Positions 1-8,366 of a stretch of 64,000 nt of DNA are shown here, piece by piece (the stretch's first letter is position 1; the number at the start of each line of letters is the position of its first letter). The translations under genes were made by a program, and so were the position numbers. Under the pieces are notes generated by a model. That model was given only the letters and a program-made list of their open reading frames with translations. It did not search any database and had not been told where the DNA came from. The stretch lies in assembly GCF_022012435.1 (NCBI RefSeq), contig NZ_JAKLUA010000001.1, forward strand, positions 310,001-374,000, in the 5' to 3' direction. Source of the stretch: Bradyrhizobium zhengyangense (lineage in GTDB: Bacteria > Pseudomonadota > Alphaproteobacteria > Rhizobiales > Xanthobacteraceae).

Positions 1-1157
1 TCGCGCATGGCAAAGCGCCTGAGCGGGCCGATGGCGCCTAACAGGTGCATGCCGACGGCGCGGATCGGTTGGAGCGGCAGGAAATCGTTGAGTAGCGAAC
101 GATTGGCGATGTCGATCGCAAAGGTCCTGCTCAGAATGTCCGGGCGCCGCGCCCGGTCGTAACGCCTGAGCACCTCATCCGCGCCAGGGTCCTTTCCCGA
201 TGCGATGGCCTCGCCGGAGAGCCGGGCGATGTCGGCCGCATCTCGCAGGCCGAGATTGAGACCCTGGGCACCGATCGGGGGAACCACATGGGCGGCTTCG
301 CCGACCAGCGCAACGCGGTCGCGCGCGAAGGATTGCGGCCGCTCAATCGCCAGCGGAAACACATTGCGGCCGGGCTCGACCGTCATGCGGCCGAGGATGG
401 AATGCGACTGCTTCTCGATCGCGACGGAGAGATCTTCGTCGCTGAGGCCGCGAAGCCGCTCGGCCTCGGCGGGTGCCGAGACCCAGACCACGCTGGAGCG
501 GTTGCCGGGCAGGGGCACGAACACGCAAGGGCCATGCGGCGTGTGGAACTCGGTCGAGACGTTACGGTGCGGGCGGGCATGAGCGACGTTGAAGGTCAGG
601 GCGGTCTGCGTCAGGTCGCGCCGCGTCACCGCAATGCCGGCGGCCTCCCGGCACAGCGAATGCCGACCGTCGGCGCCGACCACGAGCCGGGCTGTCAGAA
701 ACTGTCCGGCGGCCGTGCGCATCGCGACGTCATCGGCTTCGATGACGACGTTTTCGGCCTCGTCGTCGAAACGCACGAGGTTCGGAAACTCGGCCGCACG
801 CGCTTCCAGCGCCAGCATCAGCGAGCGGTTGTCGATATTGTAACCGAACGCATCGAGCGCGATCTCGTGGCAGGAGAATCGGACCTCGGGCGCGCGGAAC
901 AGCCTGTTGGTGTCGTCGACGAGACGCATCACCTCAAGGCTGGCCGCCTTGTCCTTGCAGCGCGACCAGACCTCGAGGCTCTCCAGGAGATCGACGGAGG
1001 CACCCAGCAGCGCGGTGGTCCTGTTATCTGCATAGGGCAGGCGTCGCGCGACCAGCGCGGTCCGCGCCCCTCGCTGCGCCAAGGCAATTGCCGCGGCAAG
1101 GCCTGCCGGTCCACCGCCGATGACGCTTGCGTCAAAATGTGTCGATGCGTCTGTCAT
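1..1157 (-). CDS. UbiH/UbiF/COQ6-family FAD-dependent hydroxylase, 3' end outside the window
   Basis: The gene is read leftward from the ATG at 1157 and runs off the window edge, so about 385 residues are visible out of roughly 400 expected. The N-terminus carries the FAD dinucleotide motif IGGGPAGLAAA (residues 13-23). Around residues 280-305 lies the second FAD motif, ALVGEAAHVVPPIGAQG followed by NLGLRD, which is typical of the UbiH/UbiF/VisC/COQ6 aromatic hydroxylases. These soluble or membrane-associated flavoproteins hydroxylate the ring of ubiquinone precursors. Which ring position it serves cannot be read from sequence. It is divergent from the phosphatidylcholine synthase gene, with a short shared upstream region. 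Confidence 0.85.
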   Translation of the reverse strand, partial: MTDASTHFDASVIGGGPAGLAAAIALAQRGARTALVARRLPYADNRTTALLGASVDLLESLEVWSRCKDKAASLEVMRLVDDTNRLFRAPEVRFSCHEIALDAFGYNIDNRSLMLALEARAAEFPNLVRFDDEAENVVIEADDVAMRTAAGQFLTARLVVGADGRHSLCREAAGIAVTRRDLTQTALTFNVAHARPHRNVSTEFHTPHGPCVFVPLPGNRSSVVWVSAPAEAERLRGLSDEDLSVAIEKQSHSILGRMTVEPGRNVFPLAIERPQSFARDRVALVGEAAHVVPPIGAQGLNLGLRDAADIARLSGEAIASGKDPGADEVLRRYDRARRPDILSRTFAIDIANRSLLNDFLPLQPIRAVGMHLLGAIGPLRRFAMR

Positions 1158-1285
1158 GGAACGACATTTGACACGCCCTGCGGCAAATTCAAGCCCACCT
1201 ATTTTGCCTGATTTTATGACCGATTGCGCGGCGCAACGCCGCGGTGGCGGATGTGCAAACCGGTCCCGTTCTGGTAGCAGAGGCC

Positions 1286-2011
1286 ATGGATAGCCAAGGG
1301 GATTCCCTCAAGCCGACGCCCGTGGTCCGTGCCGCGGCGTTTTCGGTGCACATCTTCACCGCCTTCGGCGCGGCGATCGCGCTGCTCGCGATGCTGGAGG
1401 CCGTGCGCGAGCATTGGGCGGCGATGTTCGGCTGGCTGGGCGTCGCCCTCATCATCGACGCCATCGACGGGCCGATCGCGCGCCTGCTCGACGTCAAGAA
1501 CGTGCAGCCGAACTGGTCCGGCGACGTGCTCGACCTCGTGGTCGACTTCGTCACCTATGTGTTCGTGCCCGCCTATGCGATCGTGGCGAGCGGCATGCTG
1601 CTGCCGGTGGCGGCGCCCTTGCTCGGCATCGCCATCATCGTCACCAGCGCGCTCTATTTCGCCGATCTGCGCATGAAGGCGGACGACAATCATTTTCGCG
1701 GCTTTCCGGCGCTGTGGAACGCGGCGGCGTTCTATCTGTTCCTGCTGCACTGGCCGCCGCTGTCGTCGACGCTGCTGGTGGCGGCGCTAGTGGTGCTGAC
1801 CTTCGTGCCGTTCCACGTGCTGCACCCTGTCCGCGTCGTGCGGCTGCGCTGGCTGACGATGTCGCTAATCGTGCTGTGGGGCGTACTCGGCTTCTACGCG
1901 CTGGAGATGGATTTTCGCGTCGGCACCGGCCTAACGGTTGCGCTCTGCGCGATCGCGTTCTGGATCGCATTCAGTGATGCATTGATCCGCCTTGTGAGAT
2001 CGTTCGGATGA
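1286..2011 (+). CDS. pcs: Phosphatidylcholine synthase (CDP-alcohol phosphatidyltransferase family)
   Basis: This enzyme condenses CDP-diacylglycerol with choline to make phosphatidylcholine and CMP in the inner membrane, a pathway typical of rhizobia and other plant- or animal-associated alphaproteobacteria. The family motif is clear: D61-G62, A65-R66, G79, D83 and D87 within DGPIAR...GDVLDLVVD. About eight hydrophobic segments follow, and FLTF/LHPVRV-type sequence matches known Pcs proteins. An in-frame GTG at 1244 would add 14 residues. I prefer the ATG at 1286 because it gives 241 residues and the same spacing to the RAFSVHI-like block as in Sinorhizobium Pcs; neither start has an ideal ribosome-binding site. 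The stop overlaps the next start by four bases, so it is probably cotranscribed with the TerC gene. Confidence 0.9.
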   Translation: MDSQGDSLKPTPVVRAAAFSVHIFTAFGAAIALLAMLEAVREHWAAMFGWLGVALIIDAIDGPIARLLDVKNVQPNWSGDVLDLVVDFVTYVFVPAYAIVASGMLLPVAAPLLGIAIIVTSALYFADLRMKADDNHFRGFPALWNAAAFYLFLLHWPPLSSTLLVAALVVLTFVPFHVLHPVRVVRLRWLTMSLIVLWGVLGFYALEMDFRVGTGLTVALCAIAFWIAFSDALIRLVRSFG

Positions 2012-2736
2012 TGCATTTGTTGACCAGCCCCGAGGCCTGGGCGGCGCTGCTCACCCTGACCTCACTCGAGATCGTGCTCGGCATCGACAACGTGATCTTC
2101 CTGTCGGTGATCGTCTCGCGCATCCCCGAGCCGCTGGCCCATCGCGCCCGGCAGATCGGGCTGGCGCTGGCTCTGGTCTTCCGCATCATCCTGCTCAGCG
2201 TGCTGGTCTGGCTGATCGGCCTGACCGCGCCGGTGTTCTCGTTCTCAGATTATGATTTCTCCTGGCGCGATCTGATCCTGATCGGCGGCGGCCTGTTCCT
2301 GATCGCGAAGGCGACGCACGAGATCCATGCCGAAGTCGACGCCGACGACGAGGAAGGCGAGGGCAAGTCCGCTCGCAGCGCCTTCTTCTGGGTGATCCTC
2401 CAGATCGTCGTCATCGACATCGTGTTCTCGCTGGACTCGATCATCACCGCAATCGGCATGGCCCAGGACCTCGAGATCATGATTGCGGCCGTCGTGATCG
2501 CCTGCCTGATCATGTACATTTCCTCAGGACCCGTGGCGCGATTCGTCGCGGAACATCCGACCACCAAAATGCTGGCCCTGGCATTTCTGGTGCTGATCGG
2601 CGTTGCCCTAGTTGCGGACGGATTCAAATTCCACATTCCCCGCGGTTACATCTATTTCGCAATTGCGTTCTCGGCGGCGGTGGAATTCTTCAACGTGCTG
2701 GCCAAGCGCAACCGCAGGAAGGTCGGCAAGCCGTAA
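2008..2736 (+). CDS. TerC family integral membrane protein
   Basis: A 242-residue membrane protein of the TerC family, also called YgdQ/YoaE-like in shorter forms. It has about seven transmembrane segments and the conserved acidic signatures EIVLGIDNVIF (residues 21-31, with E21, D27 and N28) and IVFSLDSIITAIGM in the second half. Related proteins are linked to tellurite resistance or metal (notably manganese) export and homeostasis; the substrate here is unknown. An acidic cytoplasmic loop, HAEVDADDEEGEG, separates the two halves. The ATG overlaps the pcs stop codon (ATGA), which implies translational coupling. Confidence 0.88.
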   Translation: MMHLLTSPEAWAALLTLTSLEIVLGIDNVIFLSVIVSRIPEPLAHRARQIGLALALVFRIILLSVLVWLIGLTAPVFSFSDYDFSWRDLILIGGGLFLIAKATHEIHAEVDADDEEGEGKSARSAFFWVILQIVVIDIVFSLDSIITAIGMAQDLEIMIAAVVIACLIMYISSGPVARFVAEHPTTKMLALAFLVLIGVALVADGFKFHIPRGYIYFAIAFSAAVEFFNVLAKRNRRKVGKP

Positions 2737-2811
2737 CCGTTCCAATCTGGGGCGAGTTGACAAGGCGGGCGCGATGTCTTTCGCTGGCTGATGCGAAGAG
2801 GAGGTCAGGTG

Positions 2812-3786
2812 ATGACCAAAGCGGTCCGTGTGCACAAGGTCGGAGGCCCCGACGCGCTGGTCTATGAAAGCGTCGACCTGCCGGCGCCCGGACCCGGCGA
2901 GGTGCGCATCCGCCAGCACGCGGTCGGCCTGAACTTCATCGACGTCTATTACCGCACCGGCCTCTACAAGGCGCCGGGACTGCCCTTCATCGCCGGCAAT
3001 GAGGCCTCGGGCGAGGTGGTCGCCGTCGGGCCGGGCGTGACGAATTTTCATCCTGGCGACCGCGTCGCCTACTACCATAATCTTGGCGCGTACACGAGCG
3101 AGCGCAACATCCCCTGGGAGAAGCTGGTCAAGCTGCCCGATCACATCACCCACGAGCAGGGCGCCGTGCTGATGCTCAAGGGCCTGACCGTCTGGTATCT
3201 CCTGCACAAGACGTTCAAGGTCGAACCGCATCATCGCGTGCTGATCCATGCCGCCGCCGGCGGCATCGGCCTCTTGGCCTGCCAATGGGCGAGCGCGCTC
3301 GGCGCCCACGTCATCGGCACGGTCGGCACGCGCGAGAAGGCCGAGCTCGCGGAGGCCAATGGCTGCGACCACGTCATCCTCTACAACGAGGAAGACTTCG
3401 TCGCGCGCGTCAAACAGATCAGCCGCAACGAGGGCTGCGACGTTGTCTATGACGGCGTCGGCAAATCGACCTTTCCGGGCTCGCTGTCGTGCCTGAAGCC
3501 GCGCGGCATGTTCGTCTCCTTCGGCAACGCCTCAGGCCCGGTGCCGCCGTTCTCGATCGCCGAGCTGAACAATCACGGCTCGCTGTTTGCGACCCGGCCG
3601 AAGCTCAACGACTATATCGGCACGCGCAAGGAGCTGCTGGAAGGCGCCGATACGCTGTTCTCCGCCGTCATCAACGGCAAGCTGCACGTGCCGATCAACC
3701 ACGCCTATGCGCTCAAGGACGCGGCGAAGGCGCATATCGATCTCGAAAGCCGCAAGACGACGGGTGCGTCGATCCTGAAGCCGTAG
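2812..3786 (+). CDS. NADPH:quinone oxidoreductase, zinc-independent MDR family
   Basis: A 324-residue medium-chain dehydrogenase/reductase resembling zeta-crystallin/Qor, which reduces quinones with NADPH in the cytoplasm. The N-terminal GroES-like fold includes GPGEVRIRQHAVGLNFIDVY and GNEASGEVVAVG. The nucleotide-binding motif is HAAAGGIGLLACQWA. The zinc-ligand cysteines of alcohol dehydrogenases are missing, as expected for this group. A longer reading from the ATG at 2791 is possible, but AGGAGG at 2799-2804 lies seven bases before the ATG at 2812 and decides the start. The stop lies one base from the 3' end of a convergent tRNA gene. Confidence 0.9.
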   Translation: MTKAVRVHKVGGPDALVYESVDLPAPGPGEVRIRQHAVGLNFIDVYYRTGLYKAPGLPFIAGNEASGEVVAVGPGVTNFHPGDRVAYYHNLGAYTSERNIPWEKLVKLPDHITHEQGAVLMLKGLTVWYLLHKTFKVEPHHRVLIHAAAGGIGLLACQWASALGAHVIGTVGTREKAELAEANGCDHVILYNEEDFVARVKQISRNEGCDVVYDGVGKSTFPGSLSCLKPRGMFVSFGNASGPVPPFSIAELNNHGSLFATRPKLNDYIGTRKELLEGADTLFSAVINGKLHVPINHAYALKDAAKAHIDLESRKTTGASILKP

Positions 3787-3787
3787 A

Positions 3788-3863
3788 TGGCGGTCCCGCG
3801 AGGACTCGAACCTCGAACCTCCGCGTCCGCAACGCGGTGCTCTATCCCTTGAGCTACGGAACC
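3788..3863 (-). tRNA. tRNA-Arg, anticodon GCG
   Basis: Read on the minus strand, a complete cloverleaf folds: acceptor GGTTCCG with CGGGACC, D stem GCTC/GAGC, anticodon stem CCGCG/CGCGG around loop TTGCGGA, T stem CGAGG/CCTCG around TTCGAGT, discriminator G and an encoded CCA. The anticodon is GCG, reading CGC and CGU arginine codons. Most bacteria use ACG (inosine-modified) for this box, so GCG is unusual. The gene is convergent with the quinone oxidoreductase and almost touches its stop codon. Confidence 0.93.
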
Positions 3864-3876
3864 CTGCCACCTCGGT

Positions 3877-5073
3877 TTACGCCACGCGTCTTGCCGCGCC
3901 GGCCTTGGTCAGGATGTCGTCGAGACAGCCAATCATCTCGGCGATCTCTGCCTTCGTGACGTTCAGCGCCGGCATGAAGCGCAGGCTGTCGAGCTGCGGC
4001 GCGTTGAGCAATACGCCGGCCTCGAACGCCTGCGCGACGATCCCGGACGCGATCGGCAGCTTGAGGTCGAGCGCGAGCAACAACCCGCGACCGCGCACGC
4101 CGCCGAGGCCATGCCGCGCCGAGACCTTTTGCAGCTCGCTTTCGAGCAGCAGGCCGGTCTCGGTGACCTGCTTCAGGAACTCCGGCTTACCGACCTCAGC
4201 GAGCACAGCGAGCCCGGCCGCGCACATCACAGGGTTGCCGTTGAACGTGCCGCCCTGGTCGCCGTGCTCGAAGCAGGAGGCGCGTTCGGTCGCGAGCAGC
4301 GCCGCGAGCGGCACGCCGCCGCCGATGCCCTTGCCGAGCGTCATGATGTCAGGCGCGATGCCGGCGTGCTCATAGTGGAACAGCTTTCCGGTCCGGCCCA
4401 TGCCGGTCTGGATCTCATCGAAAATGAGCAGCAGGCCGTGGGCCTCGGTCAGCGCCCGCAGCTCGCGCAGGAACTGGTCGGTCGCAGGCCACACGCCTGA
4501 TTCGCCCTGGATCGGCTCGAGCATCACCGCGACGGTGTTGTCGTTGATCAGCCTTTCGACCGAGGCAATGTCGTTCAGCTTGGCTTTCTTGAAGCCGGCA
4601 ACCTTCGGTTCGAACAGCGGCTCGAACGCCTTCTTGCCCGAGGCCGACATCGTCGCCAGCGTCCGTCCGTGGAAGCCGCCTTCGAAGCTGATGATCTCGA
4701 ACGCGCCGCCCTTGTGCAGGCTGCCATATTTGCGCGCGAGCTTGATCGCGCCCTCATTGGCCTCCGCGCCGGAATTGGCAAAGAACACCTGGTCGAACGC
4801 GCTTTTCTCGACCAGCGCCTTTGCAAGCTTGAGGCTCGGCTCGTTGTAGAAGGCCGGGCTCGGCGTCAGCAGCCGCTTCGCCTGCGCGGCGAGCGCATCC
4901 GCGATGACGGACGGGGAATGGCCAAGGCAGTTCACGGCCCAGCCCTGCACGAAATCAAGATAGCGCTTGCGGCTGTCGTCCCAGAGGTATGAGCCGGCGC
5001 CGCGGACGAACACGGCTTTCGGCCGTGCAGTGATGTCCATCAGCGCGTCATACGGATGGGTGGCGGTGGTCAT
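3877..5073 (-). CDS. argD: Acetylornithine aminotransferase
   Basis: A class III PLP-dependent aminotransferase of 398 residues. It converts N-acetylglutamate semialdehyde to N-acetylornithine in arginine synthesis and may also act on succinyldiaminopimelate. Visible signatures are [16 protein letters not shown] (residues 100-115, PLP phosphate binding), the FDEIQTG block with D219, and TLGKGIGGG, where K248 is the Schiff-base lysine. The ATG at 5073 follows a good Shine-Dalgarno sequence (GGAG). argD is often followed by argF, but here it is followed by tRNA-Arg, so it stands alone. A GC-rich hairpin lies upstream at 5117-5147. Confidence 0.93.
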   Translation of the reverse strand: MTTATHPYDALMDITARPKAVFVRGAGSYLWDDSRKRYLDFVQGWAVNCLGHSPSVIADALAAQAKRLLTPSPAFYNEPSLKLAKALVEKSAFDQVFFANSGAEANEGAIKLARKYGSLHKGGAFEIISFEGGFHGRTLATMSASGKKAFEPLFEPKVAGFKKAKLNDIASVERLINDNTVAVMLEPIQGESGVWPATDQFLRELRALTEAHGLLLIFDEIQTGMGRTGKLFHYEHAGIAPDIMTLGKGIGGGVPLAALLATERASCFEHGDQGGTFNGNPVMCAAGLAVLAEVGKPEFLKQVTETGLLLESELQKVSARHGLGGVRGRGLLLALDLKLPIASGIVAQAFEAGVLLNAPQLDSLRFMPALNVTKAEIAEMIGCLDDILTKAGAARRVA

Positions 5074-5116
5074 GTCGAACTCCTCTGGAGGCGGGTGAAA
5101 AAGGACGCGAAAAGCA

Positions 5117-5147
5117 AGAAGGCCGCACTTTGCGGGTGCGGCCTTCT
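5117..5147 (-). terminator. Intrinsic-terminator-like hairpin upstream of argD
   Basis: AGAAGGCCGCAC pairs perfectly with GTGCGGCCTTCT across a 7-base loop. In the minus direction it is followed by TGCTTTTCG and a further T-rich run; in the plus direction no T tract follows. It probably ends transcription of the frameshifted gene upstream (5296-5971). It could instead attenuate argD, whose start is 44 bases further on. Confidence 0.6.
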
Positions 5148-5295
5148 CGAAAACTTTGCTGAATTACTGGTTCAGCGGCGTCGTCGGACATGGCGCAACC
5201 CATCATCGTCGCTGGTGCGACGACGGAAAGCTGCGCGGCGGTTGGTCCGAGAGTTGATCATGGGGCGCGTCCGTACAGCCGAAGGGCAGGGCTTG

Positions 5296-5971
5296 TCAAG
5301 CCGGTCGTTTGCGAGCCATCCGCTCGCTCAGGTCAGATGCGCGGCTTCCTCGGCTTTCTCGTCCCCCCCAGTCGGCATCCGCGATCGCGCTGTCGATCAG
5401 CTCGCCGCGCATCAGCCTGAGCGGCGAATTCCAGTACAGCGCGATGTTGTGGAAGGGATCCGTCAGCACCTTGAAGCTCCACACCAGTCCGGTCGTGACG
5501 CCGCGCGCGGCGAACAGCTGCAGCATGCGCGCCAGCCCGCCACCGACGCCGATCGCAAGCCAGAGCACACCGACGTGGCGGACGAAGTCGAGGCGATCGA
5601 CCGGCGGAGCAAACAGGCCGAACAGCGTCGGATACGCGTACAGTGCAGTCGGCGCGCTGCCCCAGACCAGCAAAAGGATGATCTTGCGCGTCTGGTTGTA
5701 GCCGACCTTCACCGCTTCCTTATATTCGTTGCTGACGTCATTGACCGCGTCGTAGCCATTCGGCTCGAAGAAGAAGTGCCCGGCCCTGGCGCGTCAGCAT
5801 CGCGAGCCAGCCGACTAAACCGGCGAGCGCGGGATCCCTGAACAGCAACGCGTAGCAGGCGAGGAAGATGATCGCGCTGATGAGGTGCAGCGTCTGGTTG
5901 ACAGTGCTCTGGTGGTAGAAGCGGTAATCGTCGAAGCGCTGCGTGCGCAGCATGTCCGGGAGACGGCTCAT
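5296..5971 (-). pseudogene. Mpo1-like/DUF962-like membrane protein gene broken by a one-base frameshift
   Basis: Two reading frames join into one protein of about 225 residues. The first begins at the ATG at 5971 (MSRLPDMLRTQRFDDYRF) and shows YHQSTVNQTLH, the H-x4-N-x3-H motif of the yeast Mpo1/DUF962 family. It then shifts at the GGG run at 5784-5786. With one G removed, the sequence continues QAGHFFFEPNGYDAVNDV, matching the family's Q-x2-GH-x3-E motif, and runs in frame to the stop at 5296 through hydrophobic segments. As written, the first frame ends early at 5738. Mpo1 is a membrane Fe(II) dioxygenase of 2-hydroxy fatty acids; the function here is inferred from motifs only. Either the gene is a recent pseudogene or the extra G is a sequencing error. 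Confidence 0.72.
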
Positions 5972-6068
5972 CAATAATCCTCGCTCGCGTTGAAAGCGCG
6001 CGAGGATTAGGACGAGTCCGTGACCTCTGCGTGAATGCAATATAGTGTCACATTGGCGCGCGGGAGGA

Positions 6069-7217
6069 TTACTCCACGCCGTAATGTGCGAACTCGTCGG
6101 CGATGGCGGCATTGATCGCCTTCGCCGCCGCGATGTCGCGCTCGGCGCCTTCACCATCGCCCTTCTTTCGCTTCGCAAGCCCGCGGCCGTAGAGCGACGA
6201 GTCGAGCTTCGGCTTTGCGCCCAGGGCGGTGTCGTAGTCGGCGATTGCCGCGTCGAGATTGCCGAGCTTCAAATAGGTGAGGGCGCGGCTATCCAGCGTG
6301 TAGGGATCGTTCGGCCGCATCCGCAGCGACTGCTCGCAATCGGCCAGCGCGTCCTGCAGGCGGCCGAGGATCGCGCGCGTCATGCAGCGCGAATTGAACA
6401 CGCCGGCGTAGCTCGCATTGGCCGCGAGCGCGCGATCGTAATCCGTGAGCGCCAGCGCATAATCATGCGCGTCGAAATACATGTTCGCGCGCGCATAGAA
6501 ATCGCGGTCGTTGTTGGGGTTGAGCTCGATCGACTTGGCGAAATCGGCCAGCGCGCGATCGCGATCGCCGCGATCGCGGAAGATGCGCGCACGGTTGCCA
6601 TAGGCCGGGCCATAGGTCGGATCGAGCTTGATCGACAGATCGAGATCCGCCAGCGCACGTTCGGCCTCGCCATGTTCGCGATAGGCCGTGCCCCGGTTGT
6701 AGAAGGCGAGCGCGAATTTCGGATCGAGCTTGATCGCCTTGTTGTAGTCGGTGAGCGCATGCTCATAGTCGTCTTTGCCGATGTAGGAATTGCCCCGGTT
6801 GTTGTAGTACCACGCGTCGTCGGGAACGAGCCGGATAGCGCGCGTGTAGTCCATGATGGCACGGTCGCGGTCGCCGAGATCGTCATGGACGATGCCGCGA
6901 TTGAACCACGCGGCAGCATCAGTCTCGTCGAGATCGATCGAGCGGTTGAGATCGGCCAAGGCACGCTCGGTCTCGCCCTTGCGCCGAAACATCTCGCCGC
7001 GATTGGCGAGCGCGACCGCATTCGACGGATTGGCCTTCAGCACGACCGAGCAACCGGCGAGCCGCTGGTCGTCACTGACCTTGTCGGAACCGAAGCACCA
7101 TTGCCGCGCCTGCGCCGCCGACGGGGATTGCGCGGCGGCCGGAAACGTGAGCAGGGTCAATGTGGCCGCGAGCGCGCGCAGCGCCGGCCGGATATCGATC
7201 TTGTGATTGCGTGTCAT
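6069..7217 (-). CDS. Secreted tetratricopeptide-repeat protein
   Basis: A 382-residue protein with an N-terminal signal peptide (hydrophobic ALRALAATLTLLTFPAAAQ, cleavage expected near AAA-Q). About nine consecutive TPR units of 34 residues follow, recognisable by repeated blocks such as ALADLNRSIDLDE, ALTDYNKAIKLDP and ALADFAKSIELNP. Two cysteines (WCFGSD and AGCSVVL) near the start of the mature part recur in many alphaproteobacterial periplasmic TPR proteins. Such repeats form a solenoid for protein binding. There is no catalytic domain, so the partner cannot be named. It is transcribed alone and is followed by the frameshifted Mpo1-like gene's upstream region. Confidence 0.85.
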   Translation of the reverse strand: MTRNHKIDIRPALRALAATLTLLTFPAAAQSPSAAQARQWCFGSDKVSDDQRLAGCSVVLKANPSNAVALANRGEMFRRKGETERALADLNRSIDLDETDAAAWFNRGIVHDDLGDRDRAIMDYTRAIRLVPDDAWYYNNRGNSYIGKDDYEHALTDYNKAIKLDPKFALAFYNRGTAYREHGEAERALADLDLSIKLDPTYGPAYGNRARIFRDRGDRDRALADFAKSIELNPNNDRDFYARANMYFDAHDYALALTDYDRALAANASYAGVFNSRCMTRAILGRLQDALADCEQSLRMRPNDPYTLDSRALTYLKLGNLDAAIADYDTALGAKPKLDSSLYGRGLAKRKKGDGEGAERDIAAAKAINAAIADEFAHYGVE

Positions 7218-7342
7218 TTGTTTGCTGCGCAGAAACCTATGAGCCTCTAGCGCGTTTGTGATCTCGAAACGCGAATTGGTTCGAACCGGACCTCAGCCGG
7301 GACAGACCAATGGGGACGGGACCATCAAGATAGTTTTTAGCC

Positions 7343-8284
7343 TTGTCCGACACGCCTTATCCGATTGACCTCGACAGCATTCGCGGCGCGTTTCCGCCGG
7401 GCATCGAGGCGCCGCCCCTGCTGCTGGATTTTGCCGGCTGGCTGAACGGTCGCCCCTGGGGCAGCGTCGGCTGCTTCTCCCTGCAAGGCCAGTTCTCCGA
7501 TCAGGCCCCGATCTTCGATGGCAGCCCCTTGCGCGACCGCTTCGCGCTGTTCATGCGACTGCCTGACGGTTCGGCCGTCGGCGGCTGGTATGGCGCTGGT
7601 CTCGACCGTGACGCCCCCCCGATCGTGGGACTGGGCTCGGAGGGCGATTACGAGTTGCTTGCGCCATCCCTCGACGCATTGCTGGCGAAACTGACCTCTC
7701 TGCAATTCGACAAGGCCTGGCACGATCTGCGGCCGCATGACGAGGTCGAGCCGCAGACCGTCGAGCTTGCGCAATGGCTTGCGCGACGCCCGGCCGGCGA
7801 ACCTGTCGCCTGTGAGGACGGGGAGCTGCCCGACTTCCGCGGCTTCGTCGAGAAGTGGAGCCGGGACCGCGAGGAATATTGGGCCAATCACCGCCTGATG
7901 GCCGAGCTCGGCTGGCGGCTGGCCGCGCATCTGCCCAGGGGCAAGAAGGCCTGGGACAAGACTCATTTCGAGGTTGCTATATCAGGCAAGCAATACGAGG
8001 CGCGCGTGCTATCGCGCGGGCCGCAGCCCTTCGAGGAAGCTGCCTCGATCGAATCCCTGCTGCGCGACCTGCGCGAGGAGATGCGCCGCGCCCAGCCCGA
8101 GCTCGGACTGTGGTACGCGATGAAATTCGGCCTCTACGCCGACGGCCGCGTCATGCCGAATTTCGAATACGATGTGCGCCCGACCATCAACGGCGAGCCG
8201 GCGCTGCTCACTGAGGCCAAGGCCGATCTCGCCCGCGCCCCGCGTCCCGAGCGCTGGGTGCCGAAATGGCTTGCTGCGGGCTGA
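7343..8284 (+). CDS. Hypothetical protein resembling SUKH (SMI1/KNR4) and YezG-type immunity proteins
   Basis: A 313-residue soluble protein with no signal peptide or membrane segment. The first half (about 60-120) carries RLPDGSAVGGWYG and YELLAPSLDALLAKL, reminiscent of the SMI1/KNR4 (SUKH) fold. The C-terminal half has LGLWYAMKFGLYADGRVMP and FEYDVRP, similar in pattern to the YezG/DUF600 immunity family. Both families often neutralise secreted toxins, but no toxin gene is adjacent, so the role is inference only. An in-frame stop at 7331-7333 forces the start to or below the TTG at 7343; there is no good ribosome-binding site, so the start is uncertain. Confidence 0.7.
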   Translation: MSDTPYPIDLDSIRGAFPPGIEAPPLLLDFAGWLNGRPWGSVGCFSLQGQFSDQAPIFDGSPLRDRFALFMRLPDGSAVGGWYGAGLDRDAPPIVGLGSEGDYELLAPSLDALLAKLTSLQFDKAWHDLRPHDEVEPQTVELAQWLARRPAGEPVACEDGELPDFRGFVEKWSRDREEYWANHRLMAELGWRLAAHLPRGKKAWDKTHFEVAISGKQYEARVLSRGPQPFEEAASIESLLRDLREEMRRAQPELGLWYAMKFGLYADGRVMPNFEYDVRPTINGEPALLTEAKADLARAPRPERWVPKWLAAG

Positions 8285-8366
8285 TCGCGCCCCGGCAGGC
8301 ACCCCTTAAGTGTTTGGTTAATGTTTCCTTGCTAGTCACTGGACCGCTTCGGGATGGGGGGAGCGG

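Noticed and set aside
3489..3959. An ORF encoding GGPARTRTSNLRVRN-like sequence
   Set aside because: It is read through the antisense strand of tRNA-Arg and the end of the oxidoreductase gene.
5074..5295. A small RNA gene upstream of argD
   Set aside because: Apart from the hairpin there is no promoter-plus-terminator arrangement that I can support.
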